Part shown: positions 55,938 through 64,000 of the stretch, one piece after another | How positions within the stretch are numbered: position 1 is the first letter of the stretch | Layout: every line of letters begins with the position of its first letter | Assembly: GCF_009749395.1 (NCBI RefSeq) | Contig: NZ_WBIR01000002.1 | Coordinates: 186,001-250,000 of the forward strand | Direction of reading: 5' to 3' | DNA length: 64,000 nucleotides | Origin: Agromyces salentinus | GTDB lineage: Bacteria; Actinomycetota; Actinomycetes; Actinomycetales; Microbacteriaceae | The notes under the pieces: generated by a model | Told to the model about the DNA's origin: nothing | Database searches by the model: none | What the model saw: only the letters and a program-made list of their open reading frames with translations | Made by a program: the position numbers and the translations under genes

Positions 55938-57650
55938 CTATGTCGTCGCGCGGCCCGCGAGTCGCCCGTCGGCCATGACGACCTCCCGGTCGACGAGCCG
56001 GTCGTCGAGCGGTGCGTGCGAGATGACCAGCACCGTCCGGCCGTCACGCCGTGCTGCGGTCACGAGGTCCCGCATGAGCGCGTCGGCCTGCGCCGCGTCG
56101 ACGTTCGCCGTGGGCTCGTCGAGCACGAGCACCGGGAACCCCCTGAGGCTCGCGCGCGCGAGCGCGATGCGCTGGGCCTGGCCACCGGAGACGAGCGAGC
56201 CGCGCTCGCCGACGGGCGCGTCCAGGCCCCCGCGCTCGAGCACCCACGTGCGAAGGCCCACCAGTTCGAGCGCGTCGAGCAGGTCGTCATCGCTCGCATC
56301 CTCGCGGGCGAACAGGAGGTTCTGGCGCACGGACTCGTCGAACAGCCACGGCCGCTGCTCCACCAGCCCGACCGCGCTGCGCAGGTCGCCGGGATCGAGC
56401 AGTGAGGCCTCGATGCCGTCGAGGCGGTACGAGCCCTCGTAGTCGAGGAAGCGCACGAGCACGTGGGCGAGCGTCGTCTTGCCCGCGCCGGAGGGCCCGC
56501 GAAGCAGGACGCACTCCCCCGGCAACAGGTCGAGGTCGACGTCCGCGAGCGGGGCGCTCGATGCCGCCCCGTCCGCGGGCCGGCCTGCGTGCTGCGGCCA
56601 CACGGCCCGGATGCCGCGCAGGCCGACGAGGGGCGGCCCGTCGCCGGTGGGCAGCGCGACCGGCGCTGCCGGCGGCACCGGAACTCCCGCCGGCACGTCC
56701 TCCGGCACCGCCTCGTCAATGCGGGCCGCCCCGGCGCGGGCGATCCGCCACGACGTCGCCGCGAGCGGGATGGCGCCCGCGACCTCGGCGATGGCGAGCG
56801 GCACGAGGCAGAGGACCGCGAACGTCGGCCCGTCGATGCGGCCGTCGGCGAGCAGCGGTGACGACGCCGCGAGGCTCGCGGCCACCGCGAGACCGCCGAT
56901 CGCCGTCGTCGCGGCGGATGCCAGGCCGGCGACGGCGACACGGGCTCGGCTCGCCCGGGCCAGTCGCTCGCCGAGCCGTTCGATGCGGGCCCGGCTCGCG
57001 TCGGCCGCGTCGAACGCGACGAGCACGTCGACCGACTGCACGTGCTCGAGCACGGCGGCCTGGAGGTCGCCCCTGAGCGGCGCCAGGTCGCGGTCGGCAC
57101 GGGCCGCCGCCCGTCGCTGGGCGAGCAGGGTCAGGCCGATGCCGCCCGCAAGGCACGCGAGGATCGAGAGCGCGGAGCCGGGGGCCAGCACGGCCACCCC
57201 GATGATCGCGGCCGCGAGCACCACGAGCGCGCTGACGACCGGCTGCACCACCCGCAGGGCCACGTTCTGCAGGTCGTCGACGTCGTCGACGAACCGCGCG
57301 AGCAGGTCGCCCCGGCGAACGCCCACGAGTCCGTCGGGGGCGAGGGGCAGCATCCGCTCGAACACCCCGGCGCGGATGGCGGCGAGCTGGCGGAACGACG
57401 CGTCGTGGCCCGTGAGCCGCTCGAGGTAGCGGAACACCGCGCGGCCCAGCGCGAAGGCGCGCACGCCGACCACGGCGACCGAGAGGTAGAGCACGGGCGG
57501 CTGCTCCGCCGCCCGCGTGATGAGCCACGCGGAACAGGCGAGCAGGGCGATGGCGGAGGCGCCCCAGCCGATGCCCGCGAGGATCGACGGCGCGAGCCGC
57601 GCGGGTGACGGAAGGGCGGCGCGCAACGCGCCGGGTCGACGCTCAGACAC
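55938..57650 (-). CDS. cydC: Cysteine/glutathione exporter ATP-binding/permease protein CydC
   Basis: This 570-residue half-ABC exporter pairs with CydD to move thiols and is needed for assembly of cytochrome bd. Six membrane helices precede the ATPase domain with Walker A GPSGAGKTT, Q-loop VGLVEQRPWLF, signature LVSGGQAQR and Walker B LVLDEPTANVD, followed by VISHAPL. It overlaps cydD by eight bases and is followed by pabB. Confidence 0.93.
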   Translation of the reverse strand: MSERRPGALRAALPSPARLAPSILAGIGWGASAIALLACSAWLITRAAEQPPVLYLSVAVVGVRAFALGRAVFRYLERLTGHDASFRQLAAIRAGVFERMLPLAPDGLVGVRRGDLLARFVDDVDDLQNVALRVVQPVVSALVVLAAAIIGVAVLAPGSALSILACLAGGIGLTLLAQRRAAARADRDLAPLRGDLQAAVLEHVQSVDVLVAFDAADASRARIERLGERLARASRARVAVAGLASAATTAIGGLAVAASLAASSPLLADGRIDGPTFAVLCLVPLAIAEVAGAIPLAATSWRIARAGAARIDEAVPEDVPAGVPVPPAAPVALPTGDGPPLVGLRGIRAVWPQHAGRPADGAASSAPLADVDLDLLPGECVLLRGPSGAGKTTLAHVLVRFLDYEGSYRLDGIEASLLDPGDLRSAVGLVEQRPWLFDESVRQNLLFAREDASDDDLLDALELVGLRTWVLERGGLDAPVGERGSLVSGGQAQRIALARASLRGFPVLVLDEPTANVDAAQADALMRDLVTAARRDGRTVLVISHAPLDDRLVDREVVMADGRLAGRATT

Positions 57651-59274
57651 GGGCGCCCTCCAGGTCGAGGACGCGATCGGATGCCGCCGCCAACGCCGCG
57701 CGGTGGGTCGCGACGATCACCGTCGCACCCTCGTCCGCGAGTTCCCGCACCCCGCGGGCGAGGATCGCCTCGCGAGCGGGGTCCTGGGCCGAGGTCGGCT
57801 CGTCGAGCAGGAGCACGGTCGCCTCCCCGGCGAGCAGACGATGGATCGCCCTCGCGGTCGCGACGCGCTGCGCCTGGCCTCCCGAGAGGCCGAGGCCACC
57901 CGGTCCGACGAGCGTCCGCGGGTCAAGCTCGACCCCGGCGAGACGCATCGCGCGCTCCGCGTGCCGGGGTTCGGCGTCCTCGAGGCCGAGCCGGACGTTC
58001 GACTCGATCGAACCTGCGAACAGGGTCGCGCCCTGCGGCGACCAGGACAGGCCCGAGCGCGCCGCCGGACCCGGTGGCAGGCCCCGCACCCGGATCCCGC
58101 CCTCGAACGGCACGAATCCGAGGATGGCCGCGAAGAGGCTCGACTTCCCGGCGCCGCTCGGCCCCGTGATCGCGACGACCTCTCCCGCACGGGCCAGCAG
58201 GTCGACCTCGTCGACGACCGGGCGACCGCCTCGACGGACGTTGACACCCTCGAGGAGGACGCCGTCCGCGGCATCCGGCCGGCCGGCCCTCGATACGACG
58301 TCGACGTGTGCGGAGGACGCCGCCGCGGCCGCATCGAACAGCTCGAACGCGTCGGTCGACGCCGTCATGCCGGCCGATGAGGCGTGGAAGGCGGCCCCGA
58401 CGTTCCGCACCGGCAGGAACACCTCGGGGGCGAGCAGCAGCACGAACAGGCCCGGAAGCAGTCCGATCTCGCCCCACACGAGGCGGAACCCGATCGACAC
58501 GGCGACGATCGCGACCGACAGGCTCGCCGCGAACTCGAGCGTGAATCCCGACAGGAACGTGACGCGCAGCACGCTCATCGTGCGCCTGCGGTAGTCCTCG
58601 GTGACCGCGCGGATGCGGCCGGCCTGACGTCCGGCCCGGCCGAATGCCACGAGCGTCGAGAGACCGCCGACGACCTCGAGGAACCCGCGCGACAACGTGG
58701 TGAGCGTGTCGTACTGGCGGCGCTGCACGCCGGCCGTCGCCATGCCGATGAGCGCCATGAACACCGGGATGAGCGGCAGCACGATGACGAGCACGAGCCC
58801 GGACAGCGGGTCGGCGAGCCAGACGACCACGACCAGGATCGGCGTCGCGATCGCGGTGAGGACCAGCTGCGGGAGGTACGTGCCGAAGTAGGCGTCGAGC
58901 GCTTCCAGGCCGGGTCCGAGCAGCGTCGCCGTGCGGCCGCTCGGAAAACCGGGCACGCCGTCGGGCACCGTCTCGAGGGCGTCCAGCACGTCGCCGCGGA
59001 GCTCTCGCTTCACGCGCATCGCGCCCGAGGACCCCACGACGTCCCAGAGCCACGCGGCGGCGGCCCGGACGGATGCCGCGGCGACGAGCCCGACGAGCCA
59101 CGGCCACTCGGCGTCCAGGCGGCCGCCATCGATCAGGCGGACGACGAGCGTGGCCAGGGAGAGCGCGAAGCCGACGGTCGCGGCCGCCTGCAGCAGGGCG
59201 AGTGCCCCACCCGTCACCAGGAAGCGGCGGGCGGCGCGGGATCGCCGGACGAGCCTCGGATCGAGTGGCTTCAC
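57643..59274 (-). CDS. cydD: Cysteine/glutathione exporter ATP-binding/permease protein CydD
   Basis: This 543-residue half-ABC exporter has six helices in residues 15-310 (such as FLVTGGALALLQAAATVGFA and LTAIATPILVVVVWLADP). The ATPase domain has Walker A GPSGAGKSS, a Q-loop in SGLSWSPQGATLF, signature LSGGQAQR, and Walker B VLLLDEPTSAQD with VATH. It heterodimerises with CydC. It begins one base after cydB, confirming the cydA-cydB-cydD-cydC order common in actinobacteria. Confidence 0.93.
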   Translation of the reverse strand: MKPLDPRLVRRSRAARRFLVTGGALALLQAAATVGFALSLATLVVRLIDGGRLDAEWPWLVGLVAAASVRAAAAWLWDVVGSSGAMRVKRELRGDVLDALETVPDGVPGFPSGRTATLLGPGLEALDAYFGTYLPQLVLTAIATPILVVVVWLADPLSGLVLVIVLPLIPVFMALIGMATAGVQRRQYDTLTTLSRGFLEVVGGLSTLVAFGRAGRQAGRIRAVTEDYRRRTMSVLRVTFLSGFTLEFAASLSVAIVAVSIGFRLVWGEIGLLPGLFVLLLAPEVFLPVRNVGAAFHASSAGMTASTDAFELFDAAAAASSAHVDVVSRAGRPDAADGVLLEGVNVRRGGRPVVDEVDLLARAGEVVAITGPSGAGKSSLFAAILGFVPFEGGIRVRGLPPGPAARSGLSWSPQGATLFAGSIESNVRLGLEDAEPRHAERAMRLAGVELDPRTLVGPGGLGLSGGQAQRVATARAIHRLLAGEATVLLLDEPTSAQDPAREAILARGVRELADEGATVIVATHRAALAAASDRVLDLEGARV

Positions 59275-59275
59275 G

Positions 59276-60286
59276 TCAGTGCGCGGATGCCTCGACCGAG
59301 GCCCGCGTGACGCGCCTGCGGAAGACCCAGTACGTCCATCCCTGGTAGAGCAGCACGATGGGGAGGGTGAACACGGCGACCCACGTCATGACCGTCAGCG
59401 TGTAGTCGGTGCTCGAGGCGTTCTCGATCGTGAGGCTGTTCGCGGGGTCGTTGGATGCGGGCATGACGTCGGGGAAGAGCGCGGAGAAGAGCGCGAGCAC
59501 CGCGGTGGCGACCGTTACCGCGAGCAGCGTGAACGCGACGCCCTCGGATCCGCGGAGGTTCATGAGCCAACCGCCGATGAGCGCGAAGGCCGCGATGGCC
59601 GCGAAGACCCAGAACCAGAACGTGCCGAAGGCCAGGCCCGTCCAGAGCAGGAACGCCGCCGCGACGACGATGGTGACGAACCCCGACCGCGTGGCGAGGC
59701 GCTGGGCGCGCTCACGCAGGTCCCCATCGGTCTTCAGCGACGCGAAGACCACGCCGTGCGTGAAGAAGAGCAGCAGCGTCGTGACCCCGCCAAGCAGGGC
59801 GTACGGGTTCAGCAGCGTGAGAAGGCTGCCCGTGAAGTTGTGGTCCGCATCCAGGGGCACGCCCGCCACGATGTTCGCGAACGCGACGCCCCAGAGCAGG
59901 GCCGGCACGGCAGAGCCGACGACGATCATGCCGTCGAACCACGCCTTCCACTTCGAGTCGGGCCGCTTGTGACGGTACTCGAAGGAGACGCCACGGGCGA
60001 TGAGGGCGAGCAGGATGAGCAGCAGCGCCAGGTAGAACCCCGAGAAGAGCGTCGCGTACCACTCCGGGAACGCCGCGAACAGCGCGGCACCGGCGACGAT
60101 GACCCAGGTCTCGTTGAGGTCCCACACGGGGCCGATCGTGTTGATGAGCACGCGCCGGTCGGTGTCGTCCCTGCCGAGGAACGGCAACGACATGCCGACG
60201 CCGAAGTCGAACCCGTCGAGCACGAAGTACCCCACGAAGAGGAACGCGACGATCCAGAACCAGAGTGTTGCGAGATCCATCTCCAT
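59276..60286 (-). CDS. cydB: Cytochrome bd ubiquinol/menaquinol oxidase subunit II
   Basis: This 336-residue membrane subunit has about eight or nine helices. Family segments include YFVLDGFDFGVGM (residues 20-32), GPVWDLNETWVIV with the conserved Trp, FSGFYLALLLILLALIARGV and GTFWFWVFAAIAA. With CydA it forms the high-affinity terminal oxidase that reduces oxygen at low tension. It lies six bases after cydA. Confidence 0.95.
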   Translation of the reverse strand: MEMDLATLWFWIVAFLFVGYFVLDGFDFGVGMSLPFLGRDDTDRRVLINTIGPVWDLNETWVIVAGAALFAAFPEWYATLFSGFYLALLLILLALIARGVSFEYRHKRPDSKWKAWFDGMIVVGSAVPALLWGVAFANIVAGVPLDADHNFTGSLLTLLNPYALLGGVTTLLLFFTHGVVFASLKTDGDLRERAQRLATRSGFVTIVVAAAFLLWTGLAFGTFWFWVFAAIAAFALIGGWLMNLRGSEGVAFTLLAVTVATAVLALFSALFPDVMPASNDPANSLTIENASSTDYTLTVMTWVAVFTLPIVLLYQGWTYWVFRRRVTRASVEASAH

Positions 60287-60292
60287 CGCCTC

Positions 60293-61705
60293 CTAGTACA
60301 CCGTCGTGGCGGGTTCGATCCTGCCGGTCTCGGGGTCCGGGTCCCCGACCTCCGGTGGGCCCTTGCGGATCGCCTGGATGATCAGGCGCACCTCCACCAC
60401 CAGGAGGATCCCGTAGATGAGCGTGAACGCGACGAGGGAGATCAGCACCTCGAGCCCGGTGACGTACGGCGAGACGCCCGACTCGGTCTTCATGAGGCTG
60501 AAGACGATCCAGGGCTGGCGCCCCATCTCCGTGAACACCCAGCCGACGCTCATCGCGAGCAGCGACAGCGGGAAGCTCCAGATCGCGACCTTCCAGATCC
60601 ACGCCTGCTTCGGCGTGCGCCCCTTGCGCGTGACCCACAGGCCGACGACCGCGATGAGCACGTGCGCCATGCCGAGGCCGATCATCCAGCGGAACGCCCA
60701 GTACGTGACCCAGAGGATGGGCGCGTAGTCGCCGGGTCCGAACTGCTCGGTGTACTGCGCCTGGAGGTCGTTGATGCCCTCGACGCATCCGTCGAACGTA
60801 TGCGTCGAGAGGAACGAGAGCAGGTACGGGATGCGGATCGAGAACAGCTCGCTCGAGCCGTCGGGCGTGCCGAGCGTGAAGATCGAGAATGAGGCGTCGG
60901 CACCGCAGACCGTGTCGAACGTGGCCTCGGCCGCCGCCATCTTCATCGGCTGGGTCGCCACCATGGCGAGGCTCAGCTGGTCGCCGAAGATCGTGGTGAG
61001 GATGCCGGAGCCGACCATGAGCCACAGGCCGTACTTCAGCGCCGGCCGCATGGTCTCGAGGTTGCGGTTGCGCGCGAGATGCCAGGCCGCCGCGCTGATG
61101 ATGAGGCCGGCGGCCACCATGAAGCTCGCGGCGATGGTGTGCGGGAAGGCGGCGAGGGCGACCCGGTTGGTGAGCAGGGCCCCGATGTCGACGAGCTCGG
61201 CGCGGCCGCTCTCCGCGTTCATCTCGTAGCCGACGGGGTTCTGCATGAACGCGTTCGCGGCGAGGATGAAGTACGCCGAGAGGATCGTGCCGACCGCGGT
61301 GGCCCAGATCGTGGCCAGGTGGATGCGGCGGGGCAGCTTGTCCCAGCCGAAGATCCAGAGGCCGATCATCGTCGCCTCGAAGAAGAACGCCAGGAGGCCC
61401 TCCATCGCGAGCGGCGCGCCGAACACGTCGCCCACGAAGCGCGAGTACTCCGACCAGTTCATGCCGAACTGGAACTCCTGGACGATGCCCGTGACGACGC
61501 CCATGGCGAAGTTGATGAGGAAGATGTTGCCGAAGAACCGGGTGATGCGCAGGTACTCGGCCTTGCCCGTGCGGTACCAGGCCGTCTGGAAGACGGCCGT
61601 GCTCGTCGCGAGTCCGATGGTGATGGGCACGAAGAGGAAGTGGTAGACGGTCGTGAGGCCGAACTGCCATCTGGCCAGCAGCAGCGGATCCAGCAGGTCG
61701 TTCAC
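60293..61705 (-). CDS. cydA: Cytochrome bd oxidase subunit I
   Basis: This 470-residue heme-bearing subunit of cytochrome bd has His22 in VYHFLFVPITIG as the expected heme b595 ligand, and His in ALAAFPHTIAASFMV for b558. The Q-loop region is short, as in actinobacteria, and GRQPWIVFSLMKT is conserved. Start GTG 61705 has GAGAGGGG upstream. The gene is divergent from a BlaI-type repressor, and an inverted repeat in the 85-bp gap may couple their control. Expression is expected at low oxygen. Confidence 0.95.
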   Translation of the reverse strand: MNDLLDPLLLARWQFGLTTVYHFLFVPITIGLATSTAVFQTAWYRTGKAEYLRITRFFGNIFLINFAMGVVTGIVQEFQFGMNWSEYSRFVGDVFGAPLAMEGLLAFFFEATMIGLWIFGWDKLPRRIHLATIWATAVGTILSAYFILAANAFMQNPVGYEMNAESGRAELVDIGALLTNRVALAAFPHTIAASFMVAAGLIISAAAWHLARNRNLETMRPALKYGLWLMVGSGILTTIFGDQLSLAMVATQPMKMAAAEATFDTVCGADASFSIFTLGTPDGSSELFSIRIPYLLSFLSTHTFDGCVEGINDLQAQYTEQFGPGDYAPILWVTYWAFRWMIGLGMAHVLIAVVGLWVTRKGRTPKQAWIWKVAIWSFPLSLLAMSVGWVFTEMGRQPWIVFSLMKTESGVSPYVTGLEVLISLVAFTLIYGILLVVEVRLIIQAIRKGPPEVGDPDPETGRIEPATTVY

Positions 61706-61743
61706 AGGTGCCCCTCTCGCGCGGTCGCGTCGCGGTGACGTTC

Positions 61744-61760
61744 TTCTACACAGCGTAGAA
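61744..61760. promoter_or_regulatory. Candidate BlaI-type operator in the cydA/blaI gap
   Basis: TTCTACACAGCGTAGAA is a 17-bp inverted repeat (6-bp arms TTCTAC/GTAGAA, 5-bp centre) at 61744-61760. It lies 38 bp from the cydA start and 30 bp from the blaI start. BlaI/MecI operators are short repeats built on TACA/TGTA-like halves, so the match is plausible. Binding and cyd regulation are inference. Confidence 0.5.
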
Positions 61761-61784
61761 CATTCAGGCGGTGAGCGGTAATCT
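61756..61784 (+). promoter_or_regulatory. Candidate leaderless blaI promoter
   Basis: TAGAAC (61756-61761) and TAATCT (61779-61784) are spaced by 17 bp, and the ATG begins six bases after the second hexamer, so the message would be leaderless. The -35 hexamer lies inside the candidate operator, which fits autorepression. Confidence 0.45.
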
Positions 61785-61790
61785 GGATGC

Positions 61791-62165
61791 ATGGCGAGTC
61801 TCGGAGAACTGGAACGCTCCGTGATGGAGGTGCTCTGGACGAACGACGCCTCCCTCACGGCGAACGAACTCCGCGATGCCCTCGCGCTGCGCGATGAGGC
61901 GTCCGGACGCACGGTGGCGACCACCACGGTGCTCACCGTGCTGTCCCGTCTCGAACGCAAGGGATTCGTCTCCAGGTCCCGCGACCAGCGGCCGCACCGG
62001 TACCGGGCGCTCCTCTCCCGCGAGGAGCACACGGCCGAGCTCATGCACGAGGTGCTCGACCGCTCGAGCGACCGCGACGCGGCGCTCGCCCGATTCGTCG
62101 GCACGGTGAGCGCCACCGAGGCCGCGACCCTCCGCAAGCTCCTCGACGACCTCGCGCCGCGCTGA
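61791..62165 (+). CDS. BlaI/MecI/CopY-family transcriptional repressor
   Basis: This 124-residue dimeric repressor has a winged helix: LGELERSVMEVLWTNDASLT for the first helices, then TVLTVLSRLERKGFVSRSRD for the recognition helix and wing, and a C-terminal dimerisation helix. BlaI-type repressors are inactivated by proteolysis. The next gene encodes an M56 protease two bases after its stop, the usual partner. In this position it may also regulate the divergent cydABDC operon. No ribosome site is visible, consistent with a leaderless message. Confidence 0.92.
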   Translation: MASLGELERSVMEVLWTNDASLTANELRDALALRDEASGRTVATTTVLTVLSRLERKGFVSRSRDQRPHRYRALLSREEHTAELMHEVLDRSSDRDAALARFVGTVSATEAATLRKLLDDLAPR

Positions 62166-62167
62166 GC

Positions 62168-63001
62168 ATGCTCGCCACGGCCATCGTCCTCGGCGTGATC
62201 GCCGTGGCACTCGCGTGGCCCGTGCCGATGGCGCTGTCCAGGGCCGAATGGCCGGCTCGCGCGCCCGCCATGGCCCTCGCGCTGTGGCAGGGCATCGCCC
62301 TCGCGGGTGCGGCCTCGATGATCGGCGGCCTGCTCGCCTTCGCCGCCATCCCGGCGGGATCCTTCGCGGCTGCCGCGGAGCAGTTGGCGCCGGCCCTGCT
62401 GCACGGGGCGATCCCGCCCCAGTACGCGGTCATCCACCTCGCCGCCCTCACGCTGGCCGTCGGCCTCGCGGTGCACCTGATGCTGAACGTGGCGCTCACG
62501 GCAGTCCGCGCCGAACGGGAGCGACGGCGCCAGCACGAGCTCATCGCGATCCTCGGCGATCCCATGCCCGGCATGCCGCGCACCCTGGTCCTCGCGCACC
62601 CCGAGCCGCTGGCCTACTGCGTACCCGGGTTCCGCACGGCCACCGTACTCACCGACGGGCTCGTCCAGGCCCTCGGCCCGGACGAACTCGCGGCCGTCAT
62701 CGCCCACGAGCGCGCGCACCTCGACCAGTTCCACCACCTCGTCCTGCTCTCGTTCCGGGCCTGGCACAGCGCACTGCCCTGGTTCCCGATCGCGAATCGG
62801 GCCGAACGGGCGGTCGCCCTCCTGACCGAGATGCTCGCCGACGACACCGCGAGGCACGAGGTCGGCGATCGTGCACTCGGCTCGGCGATCCTCCTCGTCG
62901 GCAGCTCGGGCGAGCCGGGGGCCTACGCGGAGTCGGGCGGGGTCTCCCCCGATCGCGGCATGCTGGACGCCCGGCTCGCACGGCTCGGAATCAGCCTCTA
63001 G
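62168..63001 (+). CDS. M56-family membrane metalloprotease (BlaR1-like, no sensor domain)
   Basis: This 277-residue membrane protease has three helices in residues 1-112 (LATAIVLGVIAVALAWPVPM, IALAGAASMIGGLLAFAA, VIHLAALTLAVGLAVHLML) and the zinc motif His180-Glu-x-x-His184 (AVIAHERAHLDQ). It stops soon after the catalytic domain and lacks the extracellular penicillin-binding sensor of BlaR1. The input signal must therefore differ from direct beta-lactam sensing. It is transcribed with the BlaI-type gene and probably cleaves or otherwise inactivates it. Confidence 0.9.
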   Translation: MLATAIVLGVIAVALAWPVPMALSRAEWPARAPAMALALWQGIALAGAASMIGGLLAFAAIPAGSFAAAAEQLAPALLHGAIPPQYAVIHLAALTLAVGLAVHLMLNVALTAVRAERERRRQHELIAILGDPMPGMPRTLVLAHPEPLAYCVPGFRTATVLTDGLVQALGPDELAAVIAHERAHLDQFHHLVLLSFRAWHSALPWFPIANRAERAVALLTEMLADDTARHEVGDRALGSAILLVGSSGEPGAYAESGGVSPDRGMLDARLARLGISL

Positions 63002-63040
63002 GGTGACGCCCCGCCGAGGCGCCGCCGTTACGCTCGAACG

Positions 63041-63784
63041 ATGAACGAGATCCTCGACTGGATCCTGAACACCGTTCAGAGTGTCGACCCCGTTGCCCGG
63101 ACCCTGCTCGCCGCGCTCGGCATCATGCTCGAGACCTCGGTGCTCATCGGACTCATCGTGCCGGGTGACACGATCGTGCTCGTCGCCTCGACCGCGGTCG
63201 ACGGCGTCGTGGAGTACTTCGCCCTCGTCATCGCGGTCATCGCCGGAGCGCTCATCGGCGAGAGCATCGGCTTCGCGCTGGGCCGCTGGTTCGGCCCGCA
63301 CATCAAGCGTTCACGGCTGGGCCGTCGCCTCGGTGAGGAGAACTGGGCGAAGGCGCAGCGGTACCTCGATCGCCGCGGCGGCCCCGCGATCTTCATCTCG
63401 CGGTTCCTCCCGGTGCTGCACTCCCTCATCCCGCTCACCGTGGGCATGAGCACGATGCGGTACCGCCGCTTCATCTCCTGGACCCTGCCCGCCTGCGTGA
63501 TCTGGACCTTCGCCTACGTGAGCGTCGGCAGCCTCGCCGCCGGGAGCTACCGCGAACTGAGCCGCGACCTGCACTGGGCAGGCTACCTGTTCGTCGCCGT
63601 GATCGTCGTGTTCCTCGTCGCGGCCTGGCTCGCCAAGCGCCTGATCTTCCGGTCGGAGTCGGCGCACATGGAGCACCGGGCCGACGAGGAGACCGCGCCC
63701 GCCGACACCTCGGCCTCCCCCTCCGACGGCGAAGGGCCGGATGCCGCAGCATCCGACCCCTCGCGTCCTTCGACCGGCTTCTAG
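63041..63784 (+). CDS. DedA-family membrane protein
   Basis: This 247-residue integral membrane protein is of the DedA/VTT family, now linked to undecaprenyl-phosphate or phospholipid flipping. The family core is visible: ETSVLIGLIVPGDTIVLVAS, ALIGESIGFALGRWFG, the SRFLPVLHSLIPLTVGMSTM re-entrant region with conserved Arg, and a final helix. A 45-residue acidic low-complexity tail (EETAPADTSASPSDGE) follows. Start ATG 63041. It converges on the betaine-binding-protein gene with stop codons overlapping by four bases. Confidence 0.93.
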   Translation: MNEILDWILNTVQSVDPVARTLLAALGIMLETSVLIGLIVPGDTIVLVASTAVDGVVEYFALVIAVIAGALIGESIGFALGRWFGPHIKRSRLGRRLGEENWAKAQRYLDRRGGPAIFISRFLPVLHSLIPLTVGMSTMRYRRFISWTLPACVIWTFAYVSVGSLAAGSYRELSRDLHWAGYLFVAVIVVFLVAAWLAKRLIFRSESAHMEHRADEETAPADTSASPSDGEGPDAAASDPSRPSTGF

Positions 63785-64000
63785 AAGAGGTCCTGCTCCG
63801 CCAGCCAGTCCTCGGCGATCTGCTCCGCGGACTGCTGCTCGTTCACGCTCAGCGCATTCAGCGCCACGAGCTCCTGGGGCGTGAGGGCCGCGCTCACGGT
63901 GTTGATGACCTCCGCCATCTCGTCCGTGATCTTCTCGCTCACGACGGGCACCACGTTGGACGCGAGGAACAGGCCATCTGGGTCCTCGAGCGTGACGAGG
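63781..64000 (-). CDS. Glycine betaine ABC transporter substrate-binding protein (3' end only)
   Basis: Seventy-three codons read leftwards into a TAG at 63783 give LVTLEDPDGLFLASNVVPVV, then a helical stretch with ALTPQELVALNALS and the end AEDWLAEQDLF. That matches the C-terminus of OpuAC/ProX-type betaine/choline-binding lipoproteins (LEDP-x-x-LF ... NVVPVV, then a LTxxxLxxLN motif). It belongs to osmoprotectant uptake. The 5' part, lipobox and aromatic cage lie beyond the window, so the assignment rests on the tail. Confidence 0.78.
   Translation of the reverse strand, partial: LVTLEDPDGLFLASNVVPVVSEKITDEMAEVINTVSAALTPQELVALNALSVNEQQSAEQIAEDWLAEQDLF

Noticed and set aside
60293..63301. 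Minus-strand extension of cydA across the blaI and M56 genes
   Set aside because: The extension is antisense to two genes with recognised motifs. cydA begins at GTG 61705 with a good ribosome site.

Overview
The window is a GC-rich (about 70% by eye) actinobacterial chromosome segment, most likely from the Microbacteriaceae (Agromyces/Microbacterium-like). The grounds are GC-ending codons, many GTG and some TTG starts, operons joined by 4-nt ATGA/GTGA overlaps, an HrcA/CIRCE system, a cydABDC cluster, and a very frequent heptamer GGATGCC. About 63 protein genes (two cut by the window edges), one pseudogene fragment and two tRNAs are supported. No insertion sequence, prophage or CRISPR array was seen.

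Region by region. 1-3.3 kb is accessory in character: an MmyB-type HTH regulator diverges from a lipoprotein/cupin/zinc-alcohol-dehydrogenase operon, followed by the 3' tail of a lost short-chain dehydrogenase and a tRNA(CAT). 3.3-7.5 kb holds a GT4 glycosyltransferase, a DMT/NIPA-like transporter, peptide deformylase, azlC-azlD and tRNA-Asn. 7.6-15 kb is a peptide/nickel-type ABC import operon (binding lipoprotein, two permeases, a fused double ATPase, an extra ATPase and a 2-hydroxyacid dehydrogenase). 15.2-19.7 kb is dusB-dgt-dnaG, all on the minus strand. 19.7-24 kb has a YbaK-type deacylase, a 45-residue ORF overlapping a DsbA-like gene, and a class A beta-lactamase divergent from a LysR regulator and a second serine hydrolase. 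24-28.4 kb carries recO-uppS, a TRIC-type channel and leuA with a candidate leader attenuator.

28.4-32.5 kb is a MacB-like ABC exporter next to a LuxR/DesK-type two-component pair. 32.6-39.8 kb is the housekeeping run hrcA-dnaJ-rsmE-hinT-phoH-ybeY-corC-era, with CIRCE before hrcA. 39.9-47.1 kb contains two DUF4870 membrane proteins, lepA-DUF1990-hemW, a second two-component pair and rpsT. A 9-bp tandem repeat lies in the gap at 47.1-47.2 kb. 47.5-54.3 kb is leuS-comEA-comEC-holA. 54.4-61.7 kb is cydA-cydB-cydD-cydC-pabB. 61.7-63 kb is a BlaI-type repressor with an M56 protease, divergent from cydA and sharing an inverted repeat with it. The window ends in a DedA gene and the 3' end of a glycine-betaine binding-protein gene.

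Most genes are core functions: ribosome maturation and protein quality control (era, ybeY, rsmE, dnaJ, hrcA, def, lepA), replication (dnaG, holA), DNA uptake and repair (comEA/EC, recO), and low-oxygen respiration (cyd). The less ordinary signals are regulatory or structural: the strand-biased heptamer GGATGCC, the BlaI/cyd shared operator, the leuA leader, the 45-residue Cys-containing ORF and the intergenic 9-bp repeat. I did not find a clear new defence or biosynthetic system.
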